Shown here one piece after another: positions 1 through 9,304 of a stretch of 64,000 nucleotides of DNA. The position numbers and the translations under genes were made by a program. Origin of the DNA: Nemophila menziesii (Eukaryota > Streptophyta > Magnoliopsida > Boraginales > Hydrophyllaceae); contig JARWIR010000027.1 in assembly GCA_029959085.1 (NCBI GenBank), positions 9,176,001 to 9,240,000 on the forward strand, given 5' to 3'. Under the pieces are notes generated by a model. It saw nothing but the letters and a program-made list of their open reading frames with translations. It had not been told where the DNA came from and searched no databases. Within the stretch, counting starts at the first letter, position 1, and every line of letters begins with the position of its first letter.

Positions 1-1216
1 GTTATTCGTTTATTGCTTTCAATAAAAATTAATTTAAGAGTTGCGTTTGACTGTAGAGTATTTTAAATGTCCCCATTAAGCATACTTTTTTTATAAATTT
101 ATGATAGAAAATAGTAGACTTTAGGAGTTGATGTAAAACACACCTTAATTTCATGTAAACATTAAGTACTTGATAGGAAAAATTAATTAATAACGCAAAA
201 GAAGTAAACTTGTACTCAAGGAAAATGTGTGTTTGTAGAACGTGAGATCCGAATGAGTAGAGAAACCACTTAAATATGAACTAGAGGCAAGCTATGTAAC
301 TAGGAAAATGATAGAGGTAGTTCTTCGATATCCATTTGAGACTTTTTAGCCTTCTGTCCCTTAATTTAATATTATCCTTCTTAGCCCCAAATTTAGCCTT
401 TAATCCTTTCTTTTGTCACCACGATATAAAATCATATACCCTTAGTTTATTACGCATTTCTATATGACCCGCACTTGAATCACAACCTGTCTTGAGCTTA
501 AGTTTGGGGTGGTGGGTCTCATTATTGGGAAATTACATTGGGAGGAAATTTTTATGCCTTTGTATTTAGGCACAATTGTTGATCATATGTTATGTTGCAA
601 CCCTTTGCCGGGGTTTTTAAAAAAAAATATGAGAGACATGGCCATTCACATCAAAATGATGGTAAGGGATATCTTATACAACAATTGAGAAAAAGAATGA
701 AAAAGAAAAGAAAACAATATATGAAAAATAAAGTAATCGGCAAAGTGGAGTTTTTGGAAATCATCTTTAAGTGCTTATTGGGTAAACCTGGGGACGCTAA
801 ATTAGTGCGTCAAATGGGTTGAGTGTGAATATATTCGAGTGCAAAATCAAGCTCTTAGACAGTTGTTGATGGTAAGTGAGGAGAGAGCCAAAAGCTCACT
901 TCAAATTTACCAAATATACATTCCATACCGTCCCTAAGCCTATGTTAAAACCATGAAGTCCTCGTGATTCCTACATACATAGTGAATTTATATTCAATTA
1001 ATAGGGAGTAGGATAAATGGAGCGTTCAAAGCGATTAAGGATCGATGAACACCCTATAGCCACCATATTGAGATAAGTATAAGTGTAATCCTCTAGCATT
1101 GTGAAATTAAATTTGGATTGATATTACTTTTGTTTGATTTGGCATGATAGGTGTATGTGTATATTAGTTCCTAAGTCATACTATATGAGATTTGTTTTAA
1201 GTTGTGCTTTGGGAAT
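1..1216 (+). mobile_element. Element B, internal 3' noncoding region (left part)
   Basis: This is the 3' region of a plus-strand LTR retrotransposon whose coding part lies left of the window. It aligns box by box with the 3' regions of A (about 6430-7780) and C (about 16690-18000). Shared boxes are the purine tract with GAGCTTAAGTTTGGGGTGG at 494-516, the CCCTTTGCCGGGGT box near 600-616, and the GTGAG...GAGCCAAAAGCTCAC hairpin at 876-899. A is inserted after 1216, and B resumes at 9210. The short open frames in this stretch are not conserved, and I regard it as noncoding. Confidence 0.8.
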
Positions 1217-2648
1217 TGATGTCTCCTCATTTGTGATAGATTTATATTAGGATGAGACATCATTTTTAGTGTTTTAGAAGTCATTATAGTCGTTTTTCTT
1301 GAGAAATGCTACACTTTCCTATTTTGAGTCTTGATTTAGTAAAATAATATTTTTAGAGCATATTGGGTTTAATTATTTATTTAGTGTGAAGCTTTAAAGA
1401 TAATTATGGAGATTAATTAGATTCCAAGTCAAAGACTACAAGATATGGAAAGAGATAGACATGGTAATTGGAGATAAGGAAATAAAAGCTAAAAACATGG
1501 AAAAGGAAAACCTGCCTTAATCCTGAATTTCTGCACCTACGACCACAAATCAGCTTATATCTCAAGAACGGTGAGGAATTTGGAGAAACGGTCAAGAGCA
1601 AAGTCGAAGAGCTTTCCGAGACGATCAATTTGGTGTACTCATACGCGTCAAACGGATGAGTATTGAAGCTGTTAGAGCCAAAAGAAAAACGGGCCTGATT
1701 TCATGTTTTTAGGGTTACGAATTTGAGTTGGGCTTGGAGTCCACCACTTACTTCTCCTTCAAGAAAACGAATTAGGGCTTCCAAGACACCTATAAATACA
1801 CCCTTATACCATTGTAAACATGTCCTTGCTCAATTGCAAAGTATAGCATTAGTCTTTACTTATATTTTCTTAGTTTTAAACAATAGCTTAGTCCTTTAGT
1901 TAAATATTCATCCTTAGAATCAAGCTATTCATCCAAGAAGCAAGTTGACCTATAGAAGAAGACAAGAAGAAGAAGATTGGAGACTGACAACCCCTCTTCT
2001 ACATCTCACCTTCTCTATATTTAGAGTAATTAGCTATAGATCTATTCTCAACCATATTTCTAAGCTTTTATTCTGTAAGTTTACTTTTAATTGTTGGATT
2101 ATTATTTTGTCTTTAATTACTATTTGTTTATTCTAATTGGTTAAGTGTGGCGTATATTGTATTATGTGTTTTGACCTATTTCCTAGATCTGATCAATCTT
2201 AGGATTATTCTTAGTTATTGACACACCACATAATCGTCTAGTGTGACTAGATAGCCACTAAGGTTTGTTGCAATCCTGGTTAATATATAATGCTTAATGT
2301 GACAGGTTAGAATAACAATTTAGTAATAGACGTAGTAATCCTAATCTATTTGACTTACTTTCATATTTAGTTATTTGTTTTGTTTAATTGTTTTATTTAT
2401 TTATTTGCGTTAGATAGTATTTATATTATTTTATCTTTTCATATTCTATTCAAACATCTAAATTCATCTACGCTTGTTAAACATAAATTGATTTAACGGA
2501 TACAATCCCTGCGAACGAACTTGACTTATCATTAAAACTTGCATACGATCTGTGATACTTGCAGTGAGTTCCGTGGTTCTCAAGGGTGTGTGACTCTTTA
2601 TTATTATCTTTATTTATCTATTATTTTATCACACCTTTGCCCCCACCA
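1217..2648 (+). repeat. Element A 5' LTR
   Basis: This 1,432-bp LTR begins TGATGTCTCC and ends CCACCA. A short inverted copy of its start (GAGACATCA) lies at 1254-1262. A TATA-like TATAAATA is at 1791. Near the 3' end it has the CTTGCATACGATCTGTGATA block shared with the LTRs of D, G and L. Positions 1217-2408 are identical to 7787-8978; all differences from the 3' LTR fall in the last 240 bp. Confidence 0.95.
1791..1798 (+). promoter_or_regulatory. Putative TATA box of element A LTR
   Basis: TATAAATA sits about 575 bp into the LTR, followed by a CT-rich stretch. The same position in the 3' LTR is 8361-8368. A TATA-like motif recurs at a comparable place in the other LTRs (for example ATAAAAGG at 11141). 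The transcription start itself cannot be placed from sequence alone. Confidence 0.55.
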
Positions 2649-2654
2649 AGTTTT

Positions 2655-2672
2655 TGGCGCCGCTGCCGGGGA
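2655..2672 (+). other. Primer-binding site of element A (tRNA-Asp type)
   Basis: TGGCGCCGCTGCCGGGGA lies six bases after the LTR. It matches the complement of the plant tRNA-Asp 3' end with one difference. The same PBS occurs in C and, in decayed form, in D, G, K and L. Confidence 0.9.
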
Positions 2673-2777
2673 TTTATCTTTAAGTTAAATCTATTTCGTG
2701 TTTATTTAGTGTAGAAGTTTTTATTTGTTTTCAGTTTTACGCGTTTTCTTTCTAGTCTCTTCTCAGGTTTATTAGGT

Positions 2778-4622
2778 ATGGCAAATTATTACGCACCAAA
2801 TATGTATGGGGCCCGAAGTCAAAATTTGTATCAAGAAGGTTCGAGCTATCAACTGCAAGCTCCACCACAACCCATGCATAATCCACAAGAAGAAGCTATA
2901 ACCAAGCTCGAAGGACTGATGGGTAATTTAGTGAATCTGGTTCAAAATGTTGTGCAGCTCCACAATGAGCAAACTGCAAAAGTGGAGGCCTTGGAGACAC
3001 AAGTCACGCAAGTGACCAATTCTTCTCTAAAATATCAGCAAGAGACTCCACCGTTAATCCGAAGCATCATAGAAGAACAGGTTCGACAAGCATTTCCATC
3101 TCACCGAGTTTTTGAAAGTATAAGTTATCTGGAGAGTATGGAAAAGCAACATGCGGCAAAGATAGATGCTAATACAACCTTAATACGTTCGATGCACCAA
3201 AAATATCAAGCAATGAAGCAAAGATTAACGGACCTCACTACGATCAATCAACAGTTACAACAAGAATTACATAAGAAACTGGGTTATAGCAATGTTGGGT
3301 TCGAAATTTCAACCGTAGAAGAACCAACCAAGCTTAGCTTAGAAGAAGTAATTGTTAAAGATCAAATTACAAAGGAGGTTGAACCAGAATTCAAGTATGT
3401 GGAAGAAGAAAAAGAAACCAATAAAGAAGAGACAGCCGCACAAGAGGTGCAAAAAGAAGGAAGTAAGGTGGAACCACCACCTACACATCCGTTACTATCA
3501 CCACTTCATCTACAAAGAATTACTTATCCTAGTGGTGATACTAAAACTAAAACGTCAAGCCCAGAAGAAATCATTGTTCCTATACTCGACGTCCCATACA
3601 TGCAAACTGGCCTAGGTAAACAAATTGATGATGATGCCATTGAAATCGATAGCGATGTTTGGTTCGATGTTGTTGAAGAGTTCAGCCTTCAAGAAGAGGA
3701 GGAAGTGGAATCATCACAAGTTCCACTTAATGAGCTAGAAGAACAAAGCACGATATGCATAGAGGACGTAATCGCATATAAAGAGCCTACACCACCGATA
3801 GTCTGCAAGGAAGATCTGTCTAAAAAGAGTAAAAGTGTAGAAGTGGAGACCGAGAATAGGGACCGTGCTAAAGAAAGCCTGACAACCATCCCAAAGAAGC
3901 TACCACAAAAGATGCAAGAATTTGGAGCTTTATATCTCCAAATTAATATAGGTGGTAATTTCAAAACTAAAGCGATGTGTGACTTGGGCTCAGGAAGGAA
4001 TATCATGCCCAAGAGTTTGTTCGAGAAGTTAGGCATGGGAGATGCCAAAAGAAAAGATATTGATTTGCTGCTCCTAGATAATTCAACGATAAAGCCATGG
4101 GGAGTCATTGAAGACGTGCTTGTCCAAGTAGGTACTTTAACTATACCTACAGATTTTGTTATCCTTGATAGCATTGCAGGTCAACATGTTCCATTGATAC
4201 TTGGACGCCCATTCTTGGCGACAAGTCACAGTATAATTGATATGCATAGGGGAACCGTGACTTTCCAAGTGGGAAAAGAATCTAAAACATTCCACTTGGT
4301 GGATGAAAAGCATGAGGAATCACGTATAGAAGCCCCGACACTCCGAGTTGTGACAAAAGAAATTAGAAAGAAAGTCCACATTCAACCCGTGAAAAAGAGA
4401 ATCAAAAGTGAGTTTGGGGTTGGTGACATGGTTGCATGGAAAGCCCCCAAACAAGAGAATAGACCACGGGGATTCAAGGATTCGTGGATGGGTCCGTTTG
4501 TGGTTACGAGAGTTATTTCGTCAAAACGGATTGAGATACAAGCTAAGAAGGGTCACAAACTTCGGATAGTAGATGAGCATGACCTAACCCGTTATTGGGG
4601 AGGTTATGTACGCAAGCCTTAA
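2778..4622 (+). CDS. Element A polyprotein: gag linker, aspartic protease and integrase C-terminal tail
   Basis: An intact 614-codon frame. The first ~60 residues are rich in Q, P and Y and resemble the part of gag downstream of the zinc knuckle; no capsid domain or zinc knuckle is present. Residues about 45-175 look coiled-coil and 175-390 are acidic. A retropepsin-like domain spans about 385-510, with active site DLGSG (D402) and ILGRPF near 475. The last ~75 residues contain DSWMGPFVVTRV and end in YWGGYVRKP, matching the GPY/F-type integrase C-terminus seen in K at 41560-41730. RT, RNase H and integrase core are missing. The ATG at 2778 is about 105 bp after the PBS. The stop is followed directly by the conserved stem-loop box. 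The open frame suggests recent selection or recent insertion. Confidence 0.85.
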   Translation: MANYYAPNMYGARSQNLYQEGSSYQLQAPPQPMHNPQEEAITKLEGLMGNLVNLVQNVVQLHNEQTAKVEALETQVTQVTNSSLKYQQETPPLIRSIIEEQVRQAFPSHRVFESISYLESMEKQHAAKIDANTTLIRSMHQKYQAMKQRLTDLTTINQQLQQELHKKLGYSNVGFEISTVEEPTKLSLEEVIVKDQITKEVEPEFKYVEEEKETNKEETAAQEVQKEGSKVEPPPTHPLLSPLHLQRITYPSGDTKTKTSSPEEIIVPILDVPYMQTGLGKQIDDDAIEIDSDVWFDVVEEFSLQEEEEVESSQVPLNELEEQSTICIEDVIAYKEPTPPIVCKEDLSKKSKSVEVETENRDRAKESLTTIPKKLPQKMQEFGALYLQINIGGNFKTKAMCDLGSGRNIMPKSLFEKLGMGDAKRKDIDLLLLDNSTIKPWGVIEDVLVQVGTLTIPTDFVILDSIAGQHVPLILGRPFLATSHSIIDMHRGTVTFQVGKESKTFHLVDEKHEESRIEAPTLRVVTKEIRKKVHIQPVKKRIKSEFGVGDMVAWKAPKQENRPRGFKDSWMGPFVVTRVISSKRIEIQAKKGHKLRIVDEHDLTRYWGGYVRKP

Positions 4623-4624
4623 TC

Positions 4625-4693
4625 GAGGTAACACGTCTAACTTTGAAAGACGTTAAACAAAAGTGCTGTACGGGAGACAACCCGTAGTTTTTT
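4625..4693 (+). other. Post-ORF stem-loops of element A
   Basis: The first stem is CGTCT, a nine-base loop, then AGACG; TTAAACAAAAG follows. A second perfect hairpin, TACGGG-AGACAA-CCCGTA, is at 4669-4686. The same box follows the integrase-tail ORF in C, D, K, L and O. A role in RNA processing, packaging or stability is inference. Confidence 0.75.
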
Positions 4694-4949
4694 TTTAATA
4701 TTCATGTCTTTTACGTTTTTAATTTAGGTTTAATCTAGTTGTTCTTAGTTGATATTGCATATTTGAGAAAGGTATTAGTGTTTTTGATGCTTAGGTATTG
4801 GAGAAATCGAGTTAGGGAGGCGAACAAAATTTTTTCGAACGGAGAAACTTCGGAAAGCCATATCTTTGCGCTCGGATGTCGGAATCAGGTGATTTTTGAG
4901 CCTAAACTGCATAACTTTTCGAGATCTAGCTGATGGGGAGGTTTTTGCC

Positions 4950-5310
4950 AGGTGCGGTACACCGGACCTCAGCCGCGGTGCACCGCACGGTAAAAACCCG
5001 TGCCACGGGGTAGAGCTACGGGTTTTATCCAGTAACGAAAAAAAAAAATAGCTGATGGGTCCGGTATACCGGACCCTATACCGCGCCATGCACCGCACAA
5101 ACACGTACCACGGGGTCCTACCACGGGTTTTTTGACGTAGGAGGCGCGGAGCACCCCCGCGGTACACCGGACCATGGTCCGCAGCTCAAAAACCCGTACC
5201 ACGGGGTCCTACCACGGGTTTTATCCAGAAGCTAAAAATTTTTGATCATCAGATGTTCCGGTATACCGGAGGATATGCCCGGTATACCGCGCCACGCCGC
5301 CAGAGAGAGA
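4950..5310 (+). repeat. GC-rich palindrome array of element A
   Basis: About 360 bp of GC-rich sequence in an AT-rich element. Perfect palindromes include GCGGTGCACCGC (4975-4986), GGGTCCGGTATACCGGACCC (5057-5076), CGGACCATGGTCCG (5168-5181) and TCCGGTATACCGGA (5257-5270). They alternate with about three copies of a hyphenated repeat that starts AAACCCGTRCCACGGGGT and ends CCACGGGTTTT. Similar arrays occupy the same place in C, D, I, K, L and O. Confidence 0.85.
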
Positions 5311-5740
5311 AAAGAAAGGGTTTCAAGCTAATAAGGAGATCTAATGCTTATTATTCCGAATTTATCAAACCTTAAACCTCTTTCTTCTCTCCAGAACTCT
5401 CCCAACTCCATTAAAGCTTCAACAAACCTTCACCTAACATCAAAACATCACCAATTCACCATGAATTCTCATCCAAATCCTTCCCTACATCATTACAAAG
5501 AAGATTCAAGCACCCGAATCATATCAAAACACCTAGAAACGGAGAATCAAGGCCATGAATCTAAAAATCTTTTCCCAAAATTCCTTAAACCCATATCACC
5601 AAAGCTTGGTTCAATCATACCCACATGGAGAATTATCATCCTAACACCTTTCCTAACCAAAATAAAGCTTGTTCCACCTATGATCATAAGTTACAAATTT
5701 TAAGAGTGCTCAAAGCTTTGAGTTGGGGGTCAAAAGAGAT
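5311..5740 (+). other. Element A spacer between palindrome array and ORF2 remnant
   Basis: Sequence rich in C, A and T, with an open stretch at 5344-5703 that resembles the matching segment of L (about 53340-53480, minus). No known domain is visible and the frame is broken in L, so I treat it as untranslated. A GAGTTGGGGGT purine tract, the first of four, is at 5717-5730. Confidence 0.5.
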
Positions 5741-6214
5741 GATGAAGAGAATAGAGATATTATCAAGTGTATGGGATATGAAGAATCAAAGCAAGGTATT
5801 GGGTAAGCTCTAGAAGATTTCAATTGAGATGGGTACTACTTTGGGAATAAATTACAAGGTAAATCGGATCAAGAGAGTAGAGGAAAGATGTGGTGAATTC
5901 AAAGAACAAAAAGGTTTCAACTTTCATAGAGAAGACACCATAACCTCTTCCTATCAATATCCATCTACCCAAGATGAACAAAAGCTTCTGGGACGCTAGT
6001 AGTTGTATTCAAAACATATTCCTGGATGAACAACTGTCACATGAGAAAGTATTCAAGAGTAGAATTGGAAGAAGATAAACAAGAGACTTCTAGAGTGTGA
6101 TTGATTGGGATGGAGCATAAGAAGGAAAGCGAAATTGGTGATACATAGAAATTTACATACATAGAAAGCACTGCACCCTATTCCGGGTATTGATCAGGCG
6201 AGGCAATTGCCTCG
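5741..6214 (+). pseudogene. Remnant of downstream ORF (ORF2) in element A
   Basis: The start reads like the N-terminus of ORF2 in L (M-KR-E-LS, then EMKKSK in L versus DMKNQSK in A). The end reads QARQLPR, like the end of ORF2 in L. The middle is much shorter than in L, about 0.47 kb against about 1.2 kb, and contains stops. The region ends in the 16-bp palindrome CGAGGCAATTGCCTCG (6199-6214). In K and L this ORF resembles the family annotated as putative plant transposon protein. The assignment rests on position and short matches only. Confidence 0.45.
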
Positions 6215-6304
6215 AAGAGTATGTTTTCTTTCTTCCTTACCTTTTCTTTATGTGCAATATCTGTGAAATTTTAATTTTCTTTTATTTTATTTTCGAGTCT
6301 TTTT

Positions 6305-6341
6305 GAGTCGTGGGGACACGACTCATTTTTGAGTTGGGGGT
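6305..6341 (+). other. Conserved hairpin plus internal purine tract, element A
   Basis: GAGTCGTGGGGACACGACTC (6305-6324) forms an 8-bp stem with a four-base loop. It is followed at 6328-6341 by TTTGAGTTGGGGGT, nearly the same as the tract beside the 3' LTR. The same hairpin-tract pair occurs in C, I, K and L. Confidence 0.75.
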
Positions 6342-7770
6342 GTGGGGATTCGTTGTCTCTCATCTCCAATTTTTCTGTTTTTAGGTAAAATTAAAAATTT
6401 TGAGAAGGTTTAGATGTTTTTTAGAGTGTGTTTAATAGCTTAAAAGCATAAGCTCAGTAAGTTAATGATAGAAAGTAGTATGTTTATGAGCTATTTTATT
6501 TTGTATGCTTTGAGTATTTGCAGGAAAACACACATTGATAGTAAAGAAAAGATTAGTTAGCAATGCGATAGAAAGTATGTTCGATCTCAGGGAACCTTGA
6601 GAAGTGTGTAGGCCGTGAGATCCAATCTAGTTGACAAACCCATTTGATGAAAGTGCTAAAGGTAAGAAAATAACGAAATTACATAGTGTAGAAAGTGATT
6701 AAGGCGGTTCTTTCATATTGAAGCCTTTGAAGCCTTTTTATACCTTCTCACCTTGTGATTTTTGATTTTATATGCTATATCCTTCTCAGCCCCTTCTAGC
6801 CTTTCTAAAGCCTTTTTATTTAAACACATTATAAGCCATATCCCTTTAGATTATAGGACTTTTCCATATGACCCGCACTCGAATCGCGATGCATAGACAG
6901 TTGTTTTAGAGCTTGAGTTTGGGGTGGTGGGTCCACCATTATGGGAATTGTCATTGGGTTGGGATTTTTGAGCTTATTAATTGTGCTCTGATATTGATGA
7001 TGATTCATAGATTGTTATTATAACCCTTTGCCGGGGTAATAGTGAATGAAAAAGAAGCTACGAGCTAAATTTGCCAATAAGGGCATAAAATTATATGAAA
7101 AAATAGCGTGATATCTCATCATTAAAAAGAGTCATAGCTAAAGAAATTGATTTGAAAAGAAAATATATATATTCGGACCGGCAAAGTGGAATTTTTAAGT
7201 GAACATCTTATGCTTTAATTGGGTTATTGGGGATGCTAAAATTATGCATCAATAAATCATTGGGTTGAGTGAGAAACGTTTTATGAGAGTAACTCAAGCT
7301 CTAGGGCGATTCGTTGATGGCTAGTGAGGAGAGAGCCAAAAGCTCACTCTAAATTATCCAAATATACTTATCATACCGTCCCTAAGCCTAAATTACAACC
7401 TTAAAGACCTTTTGATTCTTGCTATGTAATCGAGAAGTGATTGAGCCAATAGAGAGTAGTTAAATGGATCTCTGGATACTAGTGAAAGTTCGATGAACAA
7501 TCTATAGCTTCCTTGGTGAACTGAGTAAAGTTCCTCTCCTTCTTACATTGCGAAACTAATCTGCTCTTGAATTCAAACCGTGTTGACTGTGGATATGAGA
7601 AGTGTACAGGTATGTAGTTTTTGAATATTATTACATGAGATTTTATGAGTAGTTGCTTTAAGTTTATTCTCCATATTCTGCTATCTTCTTCCCTCTGTGC
7701 TTAATTGACCTAGGTGTGTATTTAGAGACTTCCCTTTGTTTTTATCTTTATTGTATCGGGACGATACAAC
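6342..7770 (+). other. Element A 3' noncoding region
   Basis: No ORF of note. It contains a third purine tract (GCTTGAGTTTGGGGTGG, 6911-6927), the CCCTTTGCCGGGGT box near 7023-7036, and the hairpin with GAGCCAAAAGCTC near 7334-7346. All three recur in order in B, C, I, K and L. Confidence 0.7.
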
Positions 7771-7786
7771 TTTGAGTTGGGGGTCT
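7771..7786 (+). other. 3' polypurine tract of element A
   Basis: TTTGAGTTGGGGGTCT abuts the 3' LTR, as expected for the primer of plus-strand DNA synthesis. The identical 16 bases precede the 3' LTRs of B (9289-9304) and C (18001-18016). Confidence 0.8.
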
Positions 7787-9209
7787 TGATGTCTCCTCAT
7801 TTGTGATAGATTTATATTAGGATGAGACATCATTTTTAGTGTTTTAGAAGTCATTATAGTCGTTTTTCTTGAGAAATGCTACACTTTCCTATTTTGAGTC
7901 TTGATTTAGTAAAATAATATTTTTAGAGCATATTGGGTTTAATTATTTATTTAGTGTGAAGCTTTAAAGATAATTATGGAGATTAATTAGATTCCAAGTC
8001 AAAGACTACAAGATATGGAAAGAGATAGACATGGTAATTGGAGATAAGGAAATAAAAGCTAAAAACATGGAAAAGGAAAACCTGCCTTAATCCTGAATTT
8101 CTGCACCTACGACCACAAATCAGCTTATATCTCAAGAACGGTGAGGAATTTGGAGAAACGGTCAAGAGCAAAGTCGAAGAGCTTTCCGAGACGATCAATT
8201 TGGTGTACTCATACGCGTCAAACGGATGAGTATTGAAGCTGTTAGAGCCAAAAGAAAAACGGGCCTGATTTCATGTTTTTAGGGTTACGAATTTGAGTTG
8301 GGCTTGGAGTCCACCACTTACTTCTCCTTCAAGAAAACGAATTAGGGCTTCCAAGACACCTATAAATACACCCTTATACCATTGTAAACATGTCCTTGCT
8401 CAATTGCAAAGTATAGCATTAGTCTTTACTTATATTTTCTTAGTTTTAAACAATAGCTTAGTCCTTTAGTTAAATATTCATCCTTAGAATCAAGCTATTC
8501 ATCCAAGAAGCAAGTTGACCTATAGAAGAAGACAAGAAGAAGAAGATTGGAGACTGACAACCCCTCTTCTACATCTCACCTTCTCTATATTTAGAGTAAT
8601 TAGCTATAGATCTATTCTCAACCATATTTCTAAGCTTTTATTCTGTAAGTTTACTTTTAATTGTTGGATTATTATTTTGTCTTTAATTACTATTTGTTTA
8701 TTCTAATTGGTTAAGTGTGGCGTATATTGTATTATGTGTTTTGACCTATTTCCTAGATCTGATCAATCTTAGGATTATTCTTAGTTATTGACACACCACA
8801 TAATCGTCTAGTGTGACTAGATAGCCACTAAGGTTTGTTGCAATCCTGGTTAATATATAATGCTTAATGTGACAGGTTAGAATAACAATTTAGTAATAGA
8901 CGTAGTAATCCTAATCTATTTGACTTACTTTCATATTTAGTTATTTGTTTTGTTTAATTGTTTTATTTATTTATTTGCATTAGATAGTTATTTATCTTTT
9001 CATATTTTATCCAAACATCTAAATTCATCTACGCTTGTTAAACATAAATAGATCTAACGGATACAATCCCTGCGAACGAACTTGACTTATCATTAAAACT
9101 TGCATACGATCTGTGATACTTGCAGTGAGTTCCGTGGTTATCAAGGGTGTGTGACTCTTTATTATTATCTTTATTTATCTATTATTTTATCACACCTTTG
9201 CCCCCACCA
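7787..9209 (+). repeat. Element A 3' LTR
   Basis: A 1,423-bp LTR, identical to the 5' LTR over its first 1,192 bp. It then shows a ~9-bp length difference and several substitutions in the last 240 bp. It is followed by the TSD GGAAT. Confidence 0.95.
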
Positions 9210-9304
9210 GGAATTATTTACTAGACTCTCCATTTTTGCGTTCAATTAAGGCCTTTATTTTTATTTTACTTTATCGGGACGACAAAGGTTTGAGTTGGGG
9301 GTCT
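9210..9304 (+). mobile_element. Element B internal region resumed, with 3' polypurine tract
   Basis: The last ~95 bp of B's internal region after insertion of A. It includes CGGGACGACAAAGG and the tract TTTGAGTTGGGGGTCT immediately before the LTR start at 9305. Confidence 0.85.

Larger units (their letters stand above)
1217..9209 (+). mobile_element. Element A: complete non-autonomous Ty3/gypsy-type LTR retrotransposon
   Basis: The element is bounded by near-identical LTRs (1217-2648 and 7787-9209) that start TGATGTCTCC and end CCACCA. The five bases GGAAT occur on both sides (1212-1216 and 9210-9214), a perfect target-site duplication. It has a tRNA-Asp-type PBS and a purine tract abutting the 3' LTR. 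Its only substantial ORF encodes a gag-like linker, a protease and an integrase C-terminal tail. Gag capsid, zinc knuckle, RT, RNase H and integrase core are all absent, so movement must have depended on another element. It sits inside B. With near-identical LTRs and an open frame it is the youngest insertion in the window. Confidence 0.95.

Noticed and set aside
1413..2136. Two short ORFs (71 aa minus, 63 aa plus) that recur identically at 7983-8706
   Set aside because: They are identical only because they lie in the two LTRs of element A; no other LTR family keeps these frames.
2655..2672. Part of a tRNA-Asp gene
   Set aside because: Only the 18 bases complementary to the tRNA 3' end are present, directly after an LTR; it is a primer-binding site.
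5344..5703. A 119-aa ORF in element A with partial similarity to L
   Set aside because: Low-complexity untranslated-type sequence; the frame is broken in L and absent in C.
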